A DNA stretch of 64,000 bases from Astropecten irregularis. Lineage: Eukaryota; Echinodermata; Asteroidea; Paxillosida; Astropectinidae. The translations under genes were made by a program, and so were the position numbers. The notes beneath the pieces are model-generated. The model did no database searches. It worked only from the letters and a program-made list of their open reading frames with translations, and had not been told where the DNA came from. Numbering within the stretch: position 1 is the stretch's first letter; each line of letters starts with the position of its first letter. The stretch spans positions 28,644,001-28,708,000 of the forward strand of contig OZ020244.1 of assembly GCA_963971285.1 (NCBI GenBank), read 5' to 3'. This document shows positions 10,644 through 23,258 of the stretch, piece after piece.

Positions 10644-11836
10644 AATTATGTTTAAATAGAGTTTTCAAGCTGCACAAATACAACTGATATGAAAATGTGT
10701 ACTATTGAACATTATAGCAATTTTATTTTTTACTTCTACACGTGTACATATGTACAGTATACAGTGTAGCATTAGTACAGGAGTGCCATTGGCACTCTTG
10801 GTGTATCTTCGTATAGGAATCTAAGATCATTCTTATGCTGGGGCTAAGTGTGAAGTACATGTTCAATGAAACTCCAGAAAGAGTCAAGTGGTAGTCAATG
10901 AAAGCCTACAGTATTTGAAACTGATGTTCCAGGCGGTATGCTCTTGCTACATGTATCTGCAGGAGAATATTAGGCACTTACATCAGTCTCTCCTCACAGA
11001 GTCAAGGTATGAGTTACATTCTTCATACAGTACTACATATACTAGGAGTCCATAAAAGCCTCCAGCAGTGTAGATCTACATGTATGTACATGTAGATGTA
11101 TTAAAAGTGTACACCTGCCATTCTGTGCAATTAGCTTTCATTATCGCTACTAATTAACTGTTAATTACATCTTGCTTTGTCACAACTCCTGGTATTAGGG
11201 TACAGGGATCAGTGGTTACATATTGCACATGTACAATGTACATTGTAATTTGAAAAATAAATTATGTGAACTTTAATGATAATGAAGGTAGGGCCTACAT
11301 TGTAGATCCCCACATCTACAGTATATAGGGGGCTACCTATGGGGAGACAGTACAGGTGTCATCAATCTGTACCCAGACTGCTTAGCAGGAAATTTATCTT
11401 TCTTATTAAATTGTGTAATAATATGCTAAGCAAAAAGAAGCGGGGAACCAGTCACAAGCTGTATACACTGTGCAAAATTTTGGTTGGTAACCCGTGTTTA
11501 GTGAGCAAAATAAATAGCAGCTCTATGAAACTGCCCCCAAATGATGGAGTATAAACCAATTTACTTTACTAGTACAGTGACAGTGGCATGCAGCGCATAA
11601 ACTAGACATGGAGGCCCAACCCAATTGCTAGTACGTTCTATCAACCAGGCTTCAATACTAACACATGGGTGTACACATGTATTAGATCATCATGGGCCAC
11701 TGGACTAGTCATAGGTCCGTTATTCACACCAGTGTCAGTAATGTGTGAATCACAATGTGCCATACTGAGATTGACCTTGGCCCTGACCTTGTTATACTGT
11801 ACAGACTGAACCTACATGTACATTGTATACTGTACA
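10644..11836. other. Non-coding stretch
   Basis: Contains several ACATGTA and TGTACAGTAT words but no gene or defined transposon. Confidence 0.4.
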
Positions 11837-11898
11837 TGTAGGCCTACATATTGTAATGTACATCAATGCACGGTACATTACAATATGTAGGGCCTACA
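11837..11898. repeat. Long hairpin built on TGTAGGCCTACA
   Basis: A 19-bp perfect inverted repeat, CCTACATATTGTAATGTAC (11843-11861) with 11873-11891, has an 11-nt loop. It extends to about 25 bp each side with one extra G on the right arm. It would form a stable hairpin in single-stranded DNA or RNA. No flanking duplication is obvious. Confidence 0.7.
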
Positions 11899-12954
11899 GT
11901 GTATGCAATGCAGAAACTTGGACTACAGCAAGCCATGCACTAACCTTTTTTCCTGGCTAGCCCATCAGGCCAGCTCACTTCAGATTTTCCTAGCTCACTT
12001 AGATTTTTACTAGCCCGTTCATTTGTTGATCCATACCTTAACATGTAAAGGTTTGTTTAGGCCAACCAAGGAATTGAGTCTAGCTACATGTACCACCAGA
12101 GTGGTTTTTGCAGAGACAATGTACGCCTAGCCTGGGCAAGAACTACATGTATAATCAAGCCCTGTACAGAATAGTCAAACTATGCACAGCTTCACTTACA
12201 ACGCCTACACCTTCCACTTTTATCACATCAAAAGATCTAAAATCACATTTTCCCCATTGTGGCACACTATTCTGTTGTAGCCTGGGAACTTTTAGAAAAA
12301 ACAAAAATGTACGCCTACATTATATTTCGTTTCAGTCCTACAATTTTTCAATTTCCAATACCCCATTCTTTTGCCAATCATGCATGTTAATGAAATACGA
12401 ACTGGAACAATTATGAATGATTAATAGCCTAATTTGATATCCGAGACAAGTCAATTTGACGGATTGTTTTGCAACCCGACAGAGACCAACCGCCCATGTG
12501 CAGTATAATAATGCCTTATTCAAGGGAAATTATAGCCAGCACGGATGTAATAACATATGACTCTGGAGTTATGTGGCGTCCACGAAATAAATTTTTGAAA
12601 CAAATGGGACTCGCATATCAACGTTTGATGAATGGCTCTTGTCAGCTCCGCCATCTGCCGGTATAATTCCCATTGAAAATTACATTTTTGTTGAGGGGAG
12701 GATTGCATTTCTCCATGAACCGTTCACTGGAATCAGAGTTTTTGGTCTGAGAAGTTCACACAATGTAATGTGCCTTAAGAACTTTCAGTAGGTATTCCAA
12801 TCATGTCAAATACATACATAGTGCTATATAGGCACATAAATTAGGAATAATATCTAGTACACAGACTCAATATCAAGTGCACATTCAGCATTTGAGTTCT
12901 CCTGACTGGTACTAGATCAACCGTGGCTACATTACTCCCATAGCGCCTATGAGG
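11899..12954. other. Non-coding stretch
   Basis: No gene or repeat recognised. Short open frames at 12108-12666 overlap each other on both strands and carry no known motif. Confidence 0.4.
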
Positions 12955-13139
12955 CTTGAGGCTAGGCTTGGGATATAGTTTTCTACTGCCATTTTATGTC
13001 CCAAATGAAATGATGGGCTTGAGATATGGCAAACTTAGCTGGAGCCTTTCTTCAGCTTCGTTGTGTGGCCCAATCCCTTTGTTTCGTTTTCTTGACGTCA
13101 AATGGCAATAGCGAAATAAGTCCCAAGCCTAGGCTCAAG
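12955..13139. mobile_element. Foldback/MITE element (185 bp)
   Basis: CTTGAGGCTAGGCTTGGGA (12955-12973) returns inverted at 13121-13139 with one difference. The arms pair again further in at CTACTGCCATTT (about 12985) and AAATGGCAATAG (about 13101). One exact TGACGTCA lies at 13093-13100. No coding capacity. Confidence 0.55.
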
Positions 13140-15705
13140 TCTGGTTTTGTAAAACAGTCCTAGCATGTGATTCTGGCCAGGGAAAACTGGTTATTAATTT
13201 GCAGTTTTGAAAAGTCTGTTAAGACTAATTGCTATTCTTACACAATATGAACAGTATAGTGAGCTGGACGTATTTTACAAATTTATGAAATTATGCAACA
13301 ATGAAATGATCATGCCACAAATTACACAGGAATTGAGTCCTACATGATTCCGAAATTAGATATAATATAATACATTTGTTTGTTTTTTATTTAATTGGAG
13401 TTTCCAGACAATTTTTCTCAAAGTTATCTCACCAGAAGTTCACACCAAAAAGCAGTCCAGCAACTCAGTCATCAAACTCACACTGCTGGAATATTATTTA
13501 AATGCCGCTGATTCTTGCTCCAAAAATGTCATTATTCCATTCTGACAATCATGGAATTTTGTTTCAACTTCTAAGCAAAAGATTTCTTTCCACACTATTA
13601 CACATGACATCCACACTGAAACACAAGTTCACAGCATCTAAATACAAGAAGCCCTCTGTATAAACAATGCAGCTGCAGAATTGAACCACAGGAAATTATG
13701 TTTACGTTTCCAAAAGATTTTCATCAGCACTTTGTTTTTTAATCTCTTGACTCACAATTTGAATTAAAGGGGATGCACTTCCAAGTCTGCCCAAAGGGCA
13801 ATAATTCTGTAAAGAATTCAACCCGGTATCCATTCATTATTATTAAAGGGTATGAATGGCCCTGAGTGATTTAGCCTTGGTGCACCTGGTCATTGCCATG
13901 GAGCCTGGGCCTTCAATTAAGTTTTGTAATTCTCAGACGGCAGAATCTGTCCTTTATTGAAGGGAAATTTAATTGCCCTTGAACATCCTGCCCCACAGGC
14001 ATATTGCAAAGTTACGAAACATAGACCCTTTACAAAACAACGGATTGGGATTGGGCTATAATCTCCATCATCTACAAGCTAAAAATACAGGTTGTGAAGC
14101 TCTGTTGTCTTGTTGGAAACAGAGCTTCTATCTACATGTACCACAAAACCTCTCTATTTTGATACCTGTTACTTTAAAATGGATGTAAGACATAAAGCCG
14201 AAGCTGTAGCCGGAGCCGAGGTTTCGTTAAGGCTCCCAATGTACAAATTGCTCATAATTTTAAAATCTTGCACCCAAAATGAGTCCTCATCTTGTGTGTT
14301 TGCTTACAAAACAGCTGATGAGGGGAAATACAATGCCTTACCTACAGGTATTTACAGGTCAGATAACAAGGTGCACTGGCCACTGTCTGGCACATTCCCT
14401 AATCAGGGCCACTTGGCCAGTGCCAAAGGCAACCACCAGTTTGTTTTCAAAAGGGCAAAGATAAAATAAACAGAACATGTCAATCACAGGTTCTATGTAG
14501 AGATAAAGATGTGTTTGCCAATTTCAATAAAGGTAAAGAAGAAGCCGTCTTCCGTGTTGCGTGTCGCGTTTACAACATCGCCCACACACACGCTCGTTTT
14601 ATTAATTAAGAAGTTCAGCGAAAATCTACCCGAGCAGATCCTGTCATAAACACAAGAGATATGTTCAGGCTCATTGGAGACTGTCAGACCGATTGAAGTT
14701 AATATTACATACCAAAGTCAGTCAAGTGGTCAATTACAATCCAGGCAGTGGTATAGGGGGAACTACCCCCTCCCACTCCCCTGCGGGATTTGACCGAATA
14801 TTCTGACTAGATCTCAACCGTGATCAAAGTCATGGTGCCTTGTGAAGGCGAAATAAAAGACTCCCCCGTCGATTTGCAATTCAAATTTCTATAACCCCAT
14901 ACCCCCGCACGACCTTGGCACCCCTCAAGGGATCGTCTGGTTGGCTGGGGACGGCCAATCAAAACCCTCGAAACCACTACAGGATTCTTGCAACCCCTCA
15001 ATGGGCACAGGGGGCTACCATGAACTGACTGCCAATGACATCAAACAGATGACATTGAAATCACACATATAAAGTCTCTTGTAAAAAATTCAAACTGCTT
15101 TTTCGTTTTAGTACGTTAAAAGGAGCAATTCTCGGAACGGGCTGAGGGTTAAAGAGAGGACAATTACCCCAGGGGGGAGCAGAAATTCACCGACGTGCGA
15201 CCGACCGACAGTGCTGCATGGCTGTTGTAAAAAGACTCCCTCGGGCTTCACACTCATGTAATTTTGAATAAAAATGGGAAAGACATCACTATGTGCACCA
15301 GCGAGTTTGCAAGCAGCCATTGGTATCTATTCAAATTCTGTCTCATGCAACGACAATCAACCAGCTTGATAAAAATAAATCCCGATTTCAACAAACCAAT
15401 CCTCAAACAATACAATAAGGGGGAACTGTACTTGTTATATTTTTGTTTGGGTGCTGTTCTTTGTTCACATCTAACTATGACTTTGTGGAAAGTTCAGTCG
15501 TTTGGGTCTGTGTCTTACTTTCTAAGGAAATTTCTGTGAACAACAAAACAAAAATTGACTGCCGACGTACATGTTGGTTCATGTACATGTAGGTCATGGT
15601 TTTCCCAGTATGGAAGCAAATTATGTACAGTAGGTCAAATCTGCATAAAACTTACTAAGCATAACTGAAATTCAAAAAATCTAGTGTGATTTTTACTTAA
15701 CGTGC
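13140..15705. other. Non-coding stretch
   Basis: No gene or named repeat was recognised. A GC-richer part at 14740-15010 contains C-rich runs. A run near 14190-14230 (GGAGCCGAGGTTTCGTTAAG) vaguely resembles the end of the 49.6 kb MITE and may be an old fragment. The open frame at 14110-14469 (119 codons) has no known motif. Confidence 0.35.
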
Positions 15706-15885
15706 TTAAAGGTAATACATTACGTTGGCAGTATACAGTACCAAAACAGAAATCTTCACACATTTACCTACACTGTAAAATGGGTATAAAGATGGTAATG
15801 GTAGAAACATGCCCGTTAAAATTTGTTTACCTGAAATGCTGTACTTATCCAGAAAAGAGTAAAACCAAAGACCAAAAACAGTAGC
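15706..15885 (-). mobile_element. TTAA family A element, truncated
   Basis: Begins TTAAAGGTAATACATTACG and runs through diverged family A landmarks: CAGAAATCTTCACACATTTA, GGTATAAAGATGGTAATGG, TAGAAACATGCC and TATCCAGAAAAGAGTAAAAC. It stops near the element centre, so the other half is missing. It is more diverged than most copies here. Confidence 0.6.
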
Positions 15886-18800
15886 AGATAAAAGAATAGA
15901 TGAAACATAGTGATAAAAAAAATGTGACATTTCAATCAGACATTACAATAAAAAGATACAAGAAGCACTATGTAAACCTCTCGTAAAAAAAATGTTAATG
16001 AAGGGCTCTCCACACAGAAATGATAACCACGAAAATGTTACCATGCCAACGCAAAATGTAAATGTACGACTATGTACTGGACTCTGATCCTTTATACATA
16101 ACATAAGACCAAGGACTCTAGCGATAGGCCTAAATGTTGGGCTAGGAAACGGGTTGGCCCTTATTCATTTGTGTCTGTGTTTTATTCTCTTTCGTGGGAC
16201 ATCTAGCTCTCTCTTGTTCATTCTCTGTCTCCAGGACTCGAGTTATTTATTGCCCAGCAGATGAGCAGCCACATTAAAATAGGAAGGCTAATAAAATTTG
16301 AAGTGGCCTCGTCTGGGGAAAAAAAAAAAAAAAAAAAAAAATGGAAATGCCAGACATGTCTCGTCAATTTCAGTCCCATCACCTCTAGATAGTCACAGTG
16401 ATATTAGAAAGTTTCTTTTGAAATTCTTGGACAGGCCTTACAAAATATAATCCCCAGAGGATTTTATAATTCCATTATATTCCGGTATATGAGACTGTTA
16501 TTGTGTAGTCAAGCACAATTTTCTGCCGCTGCGGGGTGTTCGACCAAGTGACCTTAAAAAATTTGCTACCAGATTATAATCGTGAAGGCCCGATGCCATG
16601 AGGAGACGTGCATATTGAAAATGGAACAGCGATTGTCTCTGGAACGTGGATGCTTCGTGTTAGACCCCTTTGATCTAGATGTGTGCGGGCACTCGTCGTC
16701 GTTGGCGTATTGTTTGCTGTTGCCATTGGTGATTTTGACTCTCTCTCGTCTCCCTTGTCTCCATGGGGAGCGAGCCTCCTCTCAAGGCCTGGCACAAAGG
16801 CCGCTTCCAGGCTGATCACGACTGACCTTTCAAAAGGCATAAAATTACACCAGTGTGCAATGATTAAAGAGGCAGCTATGTACGTGAAGCTCGGTCTGGC
16901 TCTTCTTGTGAAGGACCTCGCAGTGAACCTTGTTAATGGATGTGAACTTGGGGAGGGGGAGGGGGAGAGGGGAGGAGGGAGGGGGGAGGGGGGAGGGTTG
17001 TAGGGCACCAACACAGTCTGACAGACAATAGTATGGTTCAAGTTTAAGTTTCAGAAAATTGACTGGAGGGGGGAAATTTGAACCTCCAACCTCCGGCAAA
17101 GTGTCACTGATGCTCAACAAATTGACCTCTCCAACTTCACGTTTGCGGTAGCCCAAATTGTCAATTTCTTTGTTCTTTACATATTTTGTACAAAACAAAT
17201 TAAGCACAAAAATTTCACAAAAATAGCATCAGAGTAATTAATATACATTGAAATAACAATGAGATGTGAATGTTTTTTTTTTCAAAGTAACTGTTCCTTT
17301 TAAACTAAAAATGATAAACGCGTCAGGACCTCCTATTTTCCAAACTCAATACGATGCATGTGAGTCTATGTTTGTACTTTTAGGCCTACATATAATCCAG
17401 CAATTTAAAATTCAATTAACATTTAAAAGTGTTGTAGCTTTTGAATTAATTCTGCAGCTGGCAGCAAAAAATAAGGAAATAAACCATTTCAATCTACATT
17501 CCTTCCCAAAACAAAATGCCCCCCAAAATAATGTCCATTAAGGACTCATATCAGAATCACTCCTAGTCCTCTAAAACTATTTAATAATAGGCACCGTATG
17601 TACTACATGTATGAACATGTGAACACGTTTCATTTCCGGCCAAACTAGCATCAAACGTGTAAGCTTACAATATCATTAGTGGCATAATAGTCAGTGTATG
17701 GTGTACAGTTCTCAAAGCCTTCTGGCAAAGTGACCCTACCCCCCTCCCTCTCCCCAATCTATACTTCAAATTCCAATTTCCTGGCCGCAAGACTACTATG
17801 CTGGCCTCATCAATACAGAGCCTGAGGGGAAGAATCATGGCTTGTGCACAGTGTATGGAGATGCAGTCCTGCAAATCTGCTCATGTGAAGGAATGGCTGG
17901 CTCCATAATCCTTAAATCGTATGACTCCCCAAGAAAATATCCCTGCACTTCCCCCCCCCCCCGAAAAAATCTCGCCGTCTGATCTTAAAGACAAATAAAT
18001 CTTCAATAAAGTTGTACATTTCATATACACTGTACATGCATTTAGAAGGAAGCACATTGCTATGTTATTGTGTGTGAAAAAATAAATGAATTGAAATCTC
18101 ATTTACATATTGTTTTTAAAATATGTAGACGGCATTACCTTACTTAGTTAGGTGTTGTTTAGAAGCAAGTACACAAATGGAAAAACCCATCAATGTAAAT
18201 ATCACACCTGTTAATGTAAGTATCAAATAAAAGTTAAGACTTTCAAGACTTATACAAGAAAAAAAGTTTATTTCAAAAACAGGAAATTTTTACATATTTA
18301 TTAATTTGAAAAAAATCTCCAAAAATTACATTGTTTGTTTGCCTGATAAAGCTGAATATTGCCTTCATGTGTCACGTCACGAACCAAACAGTAGTAATTA
18401 TTTTATCTCAAATTTCCGTTCAAATTCCAAATGTTCATTCAAATTTGGCTTCTCAGAATAACAGGTAGACATAGCAGACGAGTATCTGCTGTTATCTTTA
18501 GACGGAAAAAAAAATCCTGATATGTAATTTACCTTTATCATAGGGAATCTTCCCCAGACTGTCTGACCTTTACGATTTCAAGAAGGTTCAAGTTTGTACT
18601 GTGCCAACCCCTCCCCCCCCCCAAAAAAAAAACAAAAAAAAAAACAAAGCACCTAAAAAAAACAACACAACCTGCTCGTATCAAGCTTATCTCCGAAATT
18701 TATTTATATTTATGATATAATGATTCAGCATTCTCGGTCTTGAAACCAGCATCTTTCTGACTTTTTGCACATCTAGGTGGAATGACCCTAACTGCTACAT

Positions 18801-19000
18801 GGGACTCCAGGACATCATGTGAACACCTAACGTAGGCCTCCCAGCCGTGCCTAATGTGGACTTGCACTGAAATCCACTCCATGCTGTCCCTGGGGAATAT
18901 TACATAATTTATATACATTGTACAGTACTTCATTAGTTCATTTCCAAAGTAAACGTTTCAAACCCTACCCCTTTCTCACTCATTAGATATATGGATAGAG
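15886..19000. other. Non-coding stretch
   Basis: No gene recognised. It holds a 23-base A run at 16319-16341, a GA-rich tract near 16950, C runs near 17949-17962 and 18607-18620, and several open frames at 16574-17207 that are products of the GA-rich tract. The GC-richer part at 16560-16930 is open in several frames but shows no family motif. Confidence 0.35.
16949..16997 (+). repeat. Polypurine (GGGGA)n-like tract
   Basis: Almost pure G and A for about 50 bases. On the minus strand it translates to proline-rich frames that should not be read as a gene. Confidence 0.85.
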
Positions 19001-19366
19001 TTAAAGGTAATATCATACTTTGGTTTTTGTCAATGAAATACAGATTCATGGGCACAAATATCAAGGACGATACAATAATAGTCATCTGTGAAAATTTCAG
19101 TCCCATACGGTGCCCACTTTTTGAGAAAACAGTGAAAAACAGCCACAGTTTTTTAAAAAGTCTTTTCTCTTTTATTTTTGATCTTTTAAAAAGATAAAAA
19201 AGATTTCCATTGATTGTTTTACTAATTTCTGGATAAAAACACCATTTCAGGCGGAAACATTTTTAACGGTATGTTTCTACCACCACCATCTTCATACCCT
19301 GTAAGTTACGTAAATCTGTGAACATTTCTGTTTTGGTTTCTTACCAAAGTATGATACTACCTTTAA
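19001..19366 (+). mobile_element. TTAA family A element, full length
   Basis: Starts TTAAAGGTAATATCATACTT and ends in the complementary ACCAAAGTATGATACTACCT plus TTAA, giving inverted ends of about 24 bp. Landmarks in order are ACAGATTCATGGGC, ATCTGTGAAAATTTCAGTCC, CACTTTTTGAGAAAACAGTG, a central GATCTTTTAAAAAGAT, TTTCTGGATAAAAACACC, TTTCAGGCGGAAAC, CACCATCTTCATACCCTG and GTAAATCTGTGAACATTTCT. There is no coding capacity. It is the left member of a tandem pair. Confidence 0.8.
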
Positions 19367-19617
19367 CTTTTGAGAAAACAGTGAAAAACGGCCACAGTAT
19401 TTCTTAAGTCTTTTTTCTTTTATTTTTGATCTTTTAAAAGATCAAAAAGATTTTCGGTCGTTGTTTTACTAATTTCTGGATAAAAACACCATTTCAGGCG
19501 GAAACAATTTTACGGTATGTTTCTACAAGCACCATCTTCTTCTTACCCTGTAAGTTATACGTAAATCTGTGAACATTTCTGTTTTGGTGTCTTACCAAAG
19601 TATGATATTACCTTTAA
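19367..19617 (+). mobile_element. TTAA family A element, second tandem copy lacking its left third
   Basis: Directly follows the first copy in the same orientation, starting at the CTTTTGAGAAAACAG landmark and ending ATGATATTACCTTTAA. It carries the perfect 16-bp palindrome GATCTTTTAAAAGATC. The first about 120 bp of the element are missing, so the pair looks like an unequal duplication or a solo right part joined head to tail. Confidence 0.75.
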
Positions 19618-20234
19618 GGGTTAAGTAAATATATCAGCCAGAATAAAAGCTCATGCCTCAAGTTGATGTTTGCTCAACCTTTCCGAATCTGCAAACATTT
19701 TTATCATAAATTGTCAACTAGGATGGATTTTGTTTTTCTCCAACCATCCCACCTCCCCCACCCCAACCCACCCTCATCCCCAGCAGTTTTAAAAACATAT
19801 TCCCAAAACAAACATTGCCAGACAAACAGCCTGAAAAAAAAAACCAAGAAAACAGAAAAACATGTTGAAAGAAAAAAGAACACGGAAGTCTGTGATTTTA
19901 ATGCTGGTTACAAAAAAAAATGAATAATTCTTATAATGGATTGAGAAAACCTCACAGAGAATCAAGTAAATATCCCAGAGCATCAATGCTATGTAGTGTT
20001 CCAATGCATTAACTTCTTGACTGAACACATCCCCAAAATAGAAACATGTTGTCACATCTTAGGCACTTGCGGCTCATGACCCCAAGTCACCACCACATGT
20101 CACTTGCTATCAACGATTTGGCTACAGCGCTTTTTTTTTTTTATATTTTCAAAACAAAATTTTAAAGGTGAAAGTAGAAATGGATTTATACAGAATTTAT
20201 TTCGTAGAATTTCTCTTATAGAGACAATGTCAGA
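19618..20234. other. Non-coding stretch
   Basis: A-rich in the middle (19780-19920), a T run near 20131, nothing else recognised. Confidence 0.4.
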
Positions 20235-20267
20235 TGACACATGATGACATCATGATGATGTCATTAT
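20235..20267. repeat. 33-bp repeated palindromic site, copy 1
   Basis: TGACACATGATGACATCATG and the 13 bases after it recur at 21161-21193 with one difference. The core TGACATCATGATGATGTCA (20244-20262) is a perfect inverted repeat around TGA and equals the Helitron double CRE at 9008-9026 after two CpG transitions. Confidence 0.65.
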
Positions 20268-20343
20268 CCCACAATAGTCCGCACGCAAAACAGGATCTTG
20301 CACAATGGAAAACAATTAACTGCCAACGGAGTATAATAAGGCC

Positions 20344-20492
20344 GTGTCCCAATTCTCTGGCTGCGACAGCAAATAACGCACTAGTCTATTGAAATGGCTG
20401 CAGTCACTGGCTAGTGGCTGCCATACATGTACATGTACATGTACATGTAGGTACACGCGTAATGTGCAGCTGCAGCCAGAGAATTGGGACAC
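20344..20492. mobile_element. MITE with GTGTCCCAATTC ends (149 bp)
   Basis: Perfect 21-bp inverted ends: GTGTCCCAATTCTCTGGCTG plus C at the left, returned at 20472-20492. The interior contains (ACATGT)4 at 20425-20449. No coding. The ends resemble those of hAT-like MITEs, but no clear 8-bp duplication was seen. Confidence 0.7.
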
Positions 20493-21160
20493 AACCTATT
20501 GTAAACTTGCACAACTGTGATTGTTGTAGACACTGTCTACTGTCTGGCAGTGCTGTGTCTGAGTCCGGTCAGTACTCGTGAGTAGAGTCTGAGTCTGTGT
20601 CTGAGACCGAGTCATGAACCTTCGAGTCCAAGTCCAATACCAAGTCCGACAACAGAGGTCTTGAGTATGAAACAGGACTCGAATCTCCCAGCACTGGTTG
20701 TAGACAATATCTGTAGGTTTTCTTAAATTTTTTGGTTTCATCCAGATAAAGAATTTAAGTAAAAACACAATGTTGCGAGTGAACATGAGATTTATATCAA
20801 AAACTTAATGAATTAATTATCTATTGCAAATACAGGTACATGTATGTGCATTGGTGACGCCTTCACATTGGTCTTTTCTGTTGCATAGTGAAGACCTTAA
20901 AACGAACAAATCTAGAAATAAGATATATCCCAAATTCCTTCTGTAGATCTCTTTTCACAAATACCGAAAAAGGCAAGTTTAAATGAAATTGACCATAATA
21001 GTGTCATAATCATATCAATGCAAAATGTAATAAAAATGTACAAGGAAAAAATGTTTTGCTGACTTTAACATGTATGCATATAATGTATTTAAACATGTTC
21101 AAACTTTTCAAACCCAAACAGAGTTTGTACATAATTTATCGGTGACAGAAGACGGTCATG
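20493..21160. other. Non-coding stretch with a GAGTC-rich patch
   Basis: At 20555-20690 the words GAGTCTGAGTC, GAGTCC and GAGTACT recur irregularly, a low-complexity patch. The rest is unremarkable. Confidence 0.35.
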
Positions 21161-21193
21161 TGACACATGATGACATCACGATGATGTCATTAT
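21161..21193. repeat. 33-bp repeated palindromic site, copy 2
   Basis: Same word as 20235-20267 with a single C for T change that breaks the palindrome (TGACATCACGATGATGTCA). It lies inside the longest open frame of the window (21070-21600, 176 codons), which has no recognisable domain. Confidence 0.6.
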
Positions 21194-23258
21194 GTCAGAT
21201 GAGTTTGAATAGTGTTCTCTCCCCATGTGATTGTAATCAACTAAAGCAGCCATGTTTGACAATACAAAGCCACATCATACATCATGTACATGTACAGAGC
21301 ACGCACAGTGGTAAACTGGTACAGCAATTTATAGATGACAACTCCCAAGTTCTGATTCAATCAAATTTGCTTAGCTCACCCCAAAGGCATCTGATGATAC
21401 ATGCACAACATCTGACCTCATTAAAATTAATTCACTTCATAGAAGTATGTACAGTATATCATGTCAATGTCTGTGATTTGTGCACTTCAGGCATGTACCA
21501 ATACATTACCTCAATTCTCCAACCCTACATACGTTTGTTTCGTAGTATTCACCGGATCATTTTTCAACACAACCGCGTACGAGTAATGTTATTTCAATGA
21601 GGAAATCAGCGTTGCATTCAGGAGAATTATCATCACTCAAGTGTGTTAACTGAAAAAAAAAAAAAAATGGCGGAGGGTATTTGTTGACTCTCTAGGGTCC
21701 GTGGTATGTAGTCTGGTACAGCCGAGGCACGCAACCTTTTAAATTCGCGGGGCGGGACTTAAAGATGATGCATGAATGCTCTCTCTGCTGCTATTATGGT
21801 TTGCTCCCCAAGGCTGTCTGGTGGATGATTGCGGGAGGGGGGAAGAGGAGGGGTTGGTGGGGCATGAGGAACCCGATATGTAAAATGGCAGCGCACAGGC
21901 TGGGGCTCCAGATCCCGCTATTCAGTCAGCGACAAGGATTGCTCAGAATCTGATTATGATGCGACACGGCAAATACGTTTGCTGGCCTGACTGTCAGACT
22001 GTCTCAACATCATCAGGTGAATGCAATGCAATCACTATTCTCCCCATCATCCCCCCACCCCTAACTCCTTCTCCCTGTCTGTCCGTTTGTCTGTCTTGTC
22101 TCGGAGAGATCATTTGCACTGATGGACATAGAAGTCTCTCTAGATGCATTTAGATTCGGATGGTGATGGTGAGGGGGGAGGGGGTTCCCACTCCTGACAA
22201 AAATAGACACAAGGGACAAGACCCAGCGGTTTGCAGATTCATAACCCAGTTCTGATGCACGCTGATGGGGTTTTTAACAGTGTCACTAAAGTGCCCCCAA
22301 AACAGCAGCGCACTTTACAAAACAAATGGAGACAAAAAAAAACTCCAAAATATTCCTTTGTTTTAGAAAACATTTTTTGTTTTCTTGGAGGCAAGTTAAC
22401 AAAACAGCAGATACCAAACTCAAACAATTTTGTACATGGACTATGAAGATTTTGTTTTAAAAGTAAAAAATATCATTGTTTAAAGGTATTCATGTTTTCA
22501 AATTTTGCTTTACTTTATATCTTACACAAGGCACATGCAATATGTCCAAATAATTTTGTGTTGTGGAAGATCAAAACTGTATGTAAATGTATGCTGTATG
22601 CTGTACTAATTATGTACAAACAATTTATTATTTCCGCCTTTTGTTTTTCATAAAACAGTGGATCAAGTTCACCAGATAAACTGTAAAATAACATCACAAA
22701 TTGATATGAAAGCAAAATATACATAATTTCTTGAATAATTATGACACTGCATTATCTATGAAACTTGAAACTGCAAAGTTAGAGTCTCTATTCTTTTTAC
22801 TTCGGCTAGATAACCTGTCAGATAAATATACTGTCCTGTCTGAAAGCTTGTCAAAAAACCAGACCACCACGTGTAAAACCTGAATCACAGCCACCTCTAT
22901 TGACACCGATGTGTGTAACTGGCAGCTGCGATGTACCAAAGTTTAATCTAAAAAAAGAGGACCGTTTGTGCGTTTGGCTGGGAGTGTCATTGAGTGTGTG
23001 TATGCGAAACGGAGTGAGCAATTTGCTTATTATGTACTTGTATAACACGCATATAAAGCGCATCCTTTAATATGCAAAATATTCAATGCCACAGGCATAT
23101 AGATACGTTTAATTGTATACATTTTGTTTTACTACTGTATATTGTTACATTTGCTAATTAAGATAAAGGTGCTTAATACATGTACAGTGTATATCCTTCA
23201 CTTTGAAAAGCACGAAGCTGAATTTCAGTTGAGAGGACTATTTTTCTTTTTAAAGAAC
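21194..23258. other. Non-coding stretch with a GC-richer patch (21640-22210)
   Basis: The patch at 21640-22210 contains GGGCGGG, GGGAGGGGGG and several CpGs and ends in ATCATCAGGTGAATG, which could be a donor, but no coding motif was recognised. The remaining DNA is AT-rich and unremarkable. Confidence 0.3.

Noticed and set aside
14110-14469. 119-codon open frame, plus strand
   Set aside because: No motif and no splice or start evidence; overlapping frames are also open.
16574-17041. 155-codon proline-rich frame, minus strand
   Set aside because: The proline run is the translation of the GA-rich tract at 16949-16997; other frames over it are equally open.
21070-21600. Longest open frame in the window, 176 codons, plus strand
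   Set aside because: The translation is rich in His, Ile and Cys with no domain, no good start context and no splice signals, and it contains the repeated palindromic site. A frame of this length can arise by chance in 64 kb of such composition.
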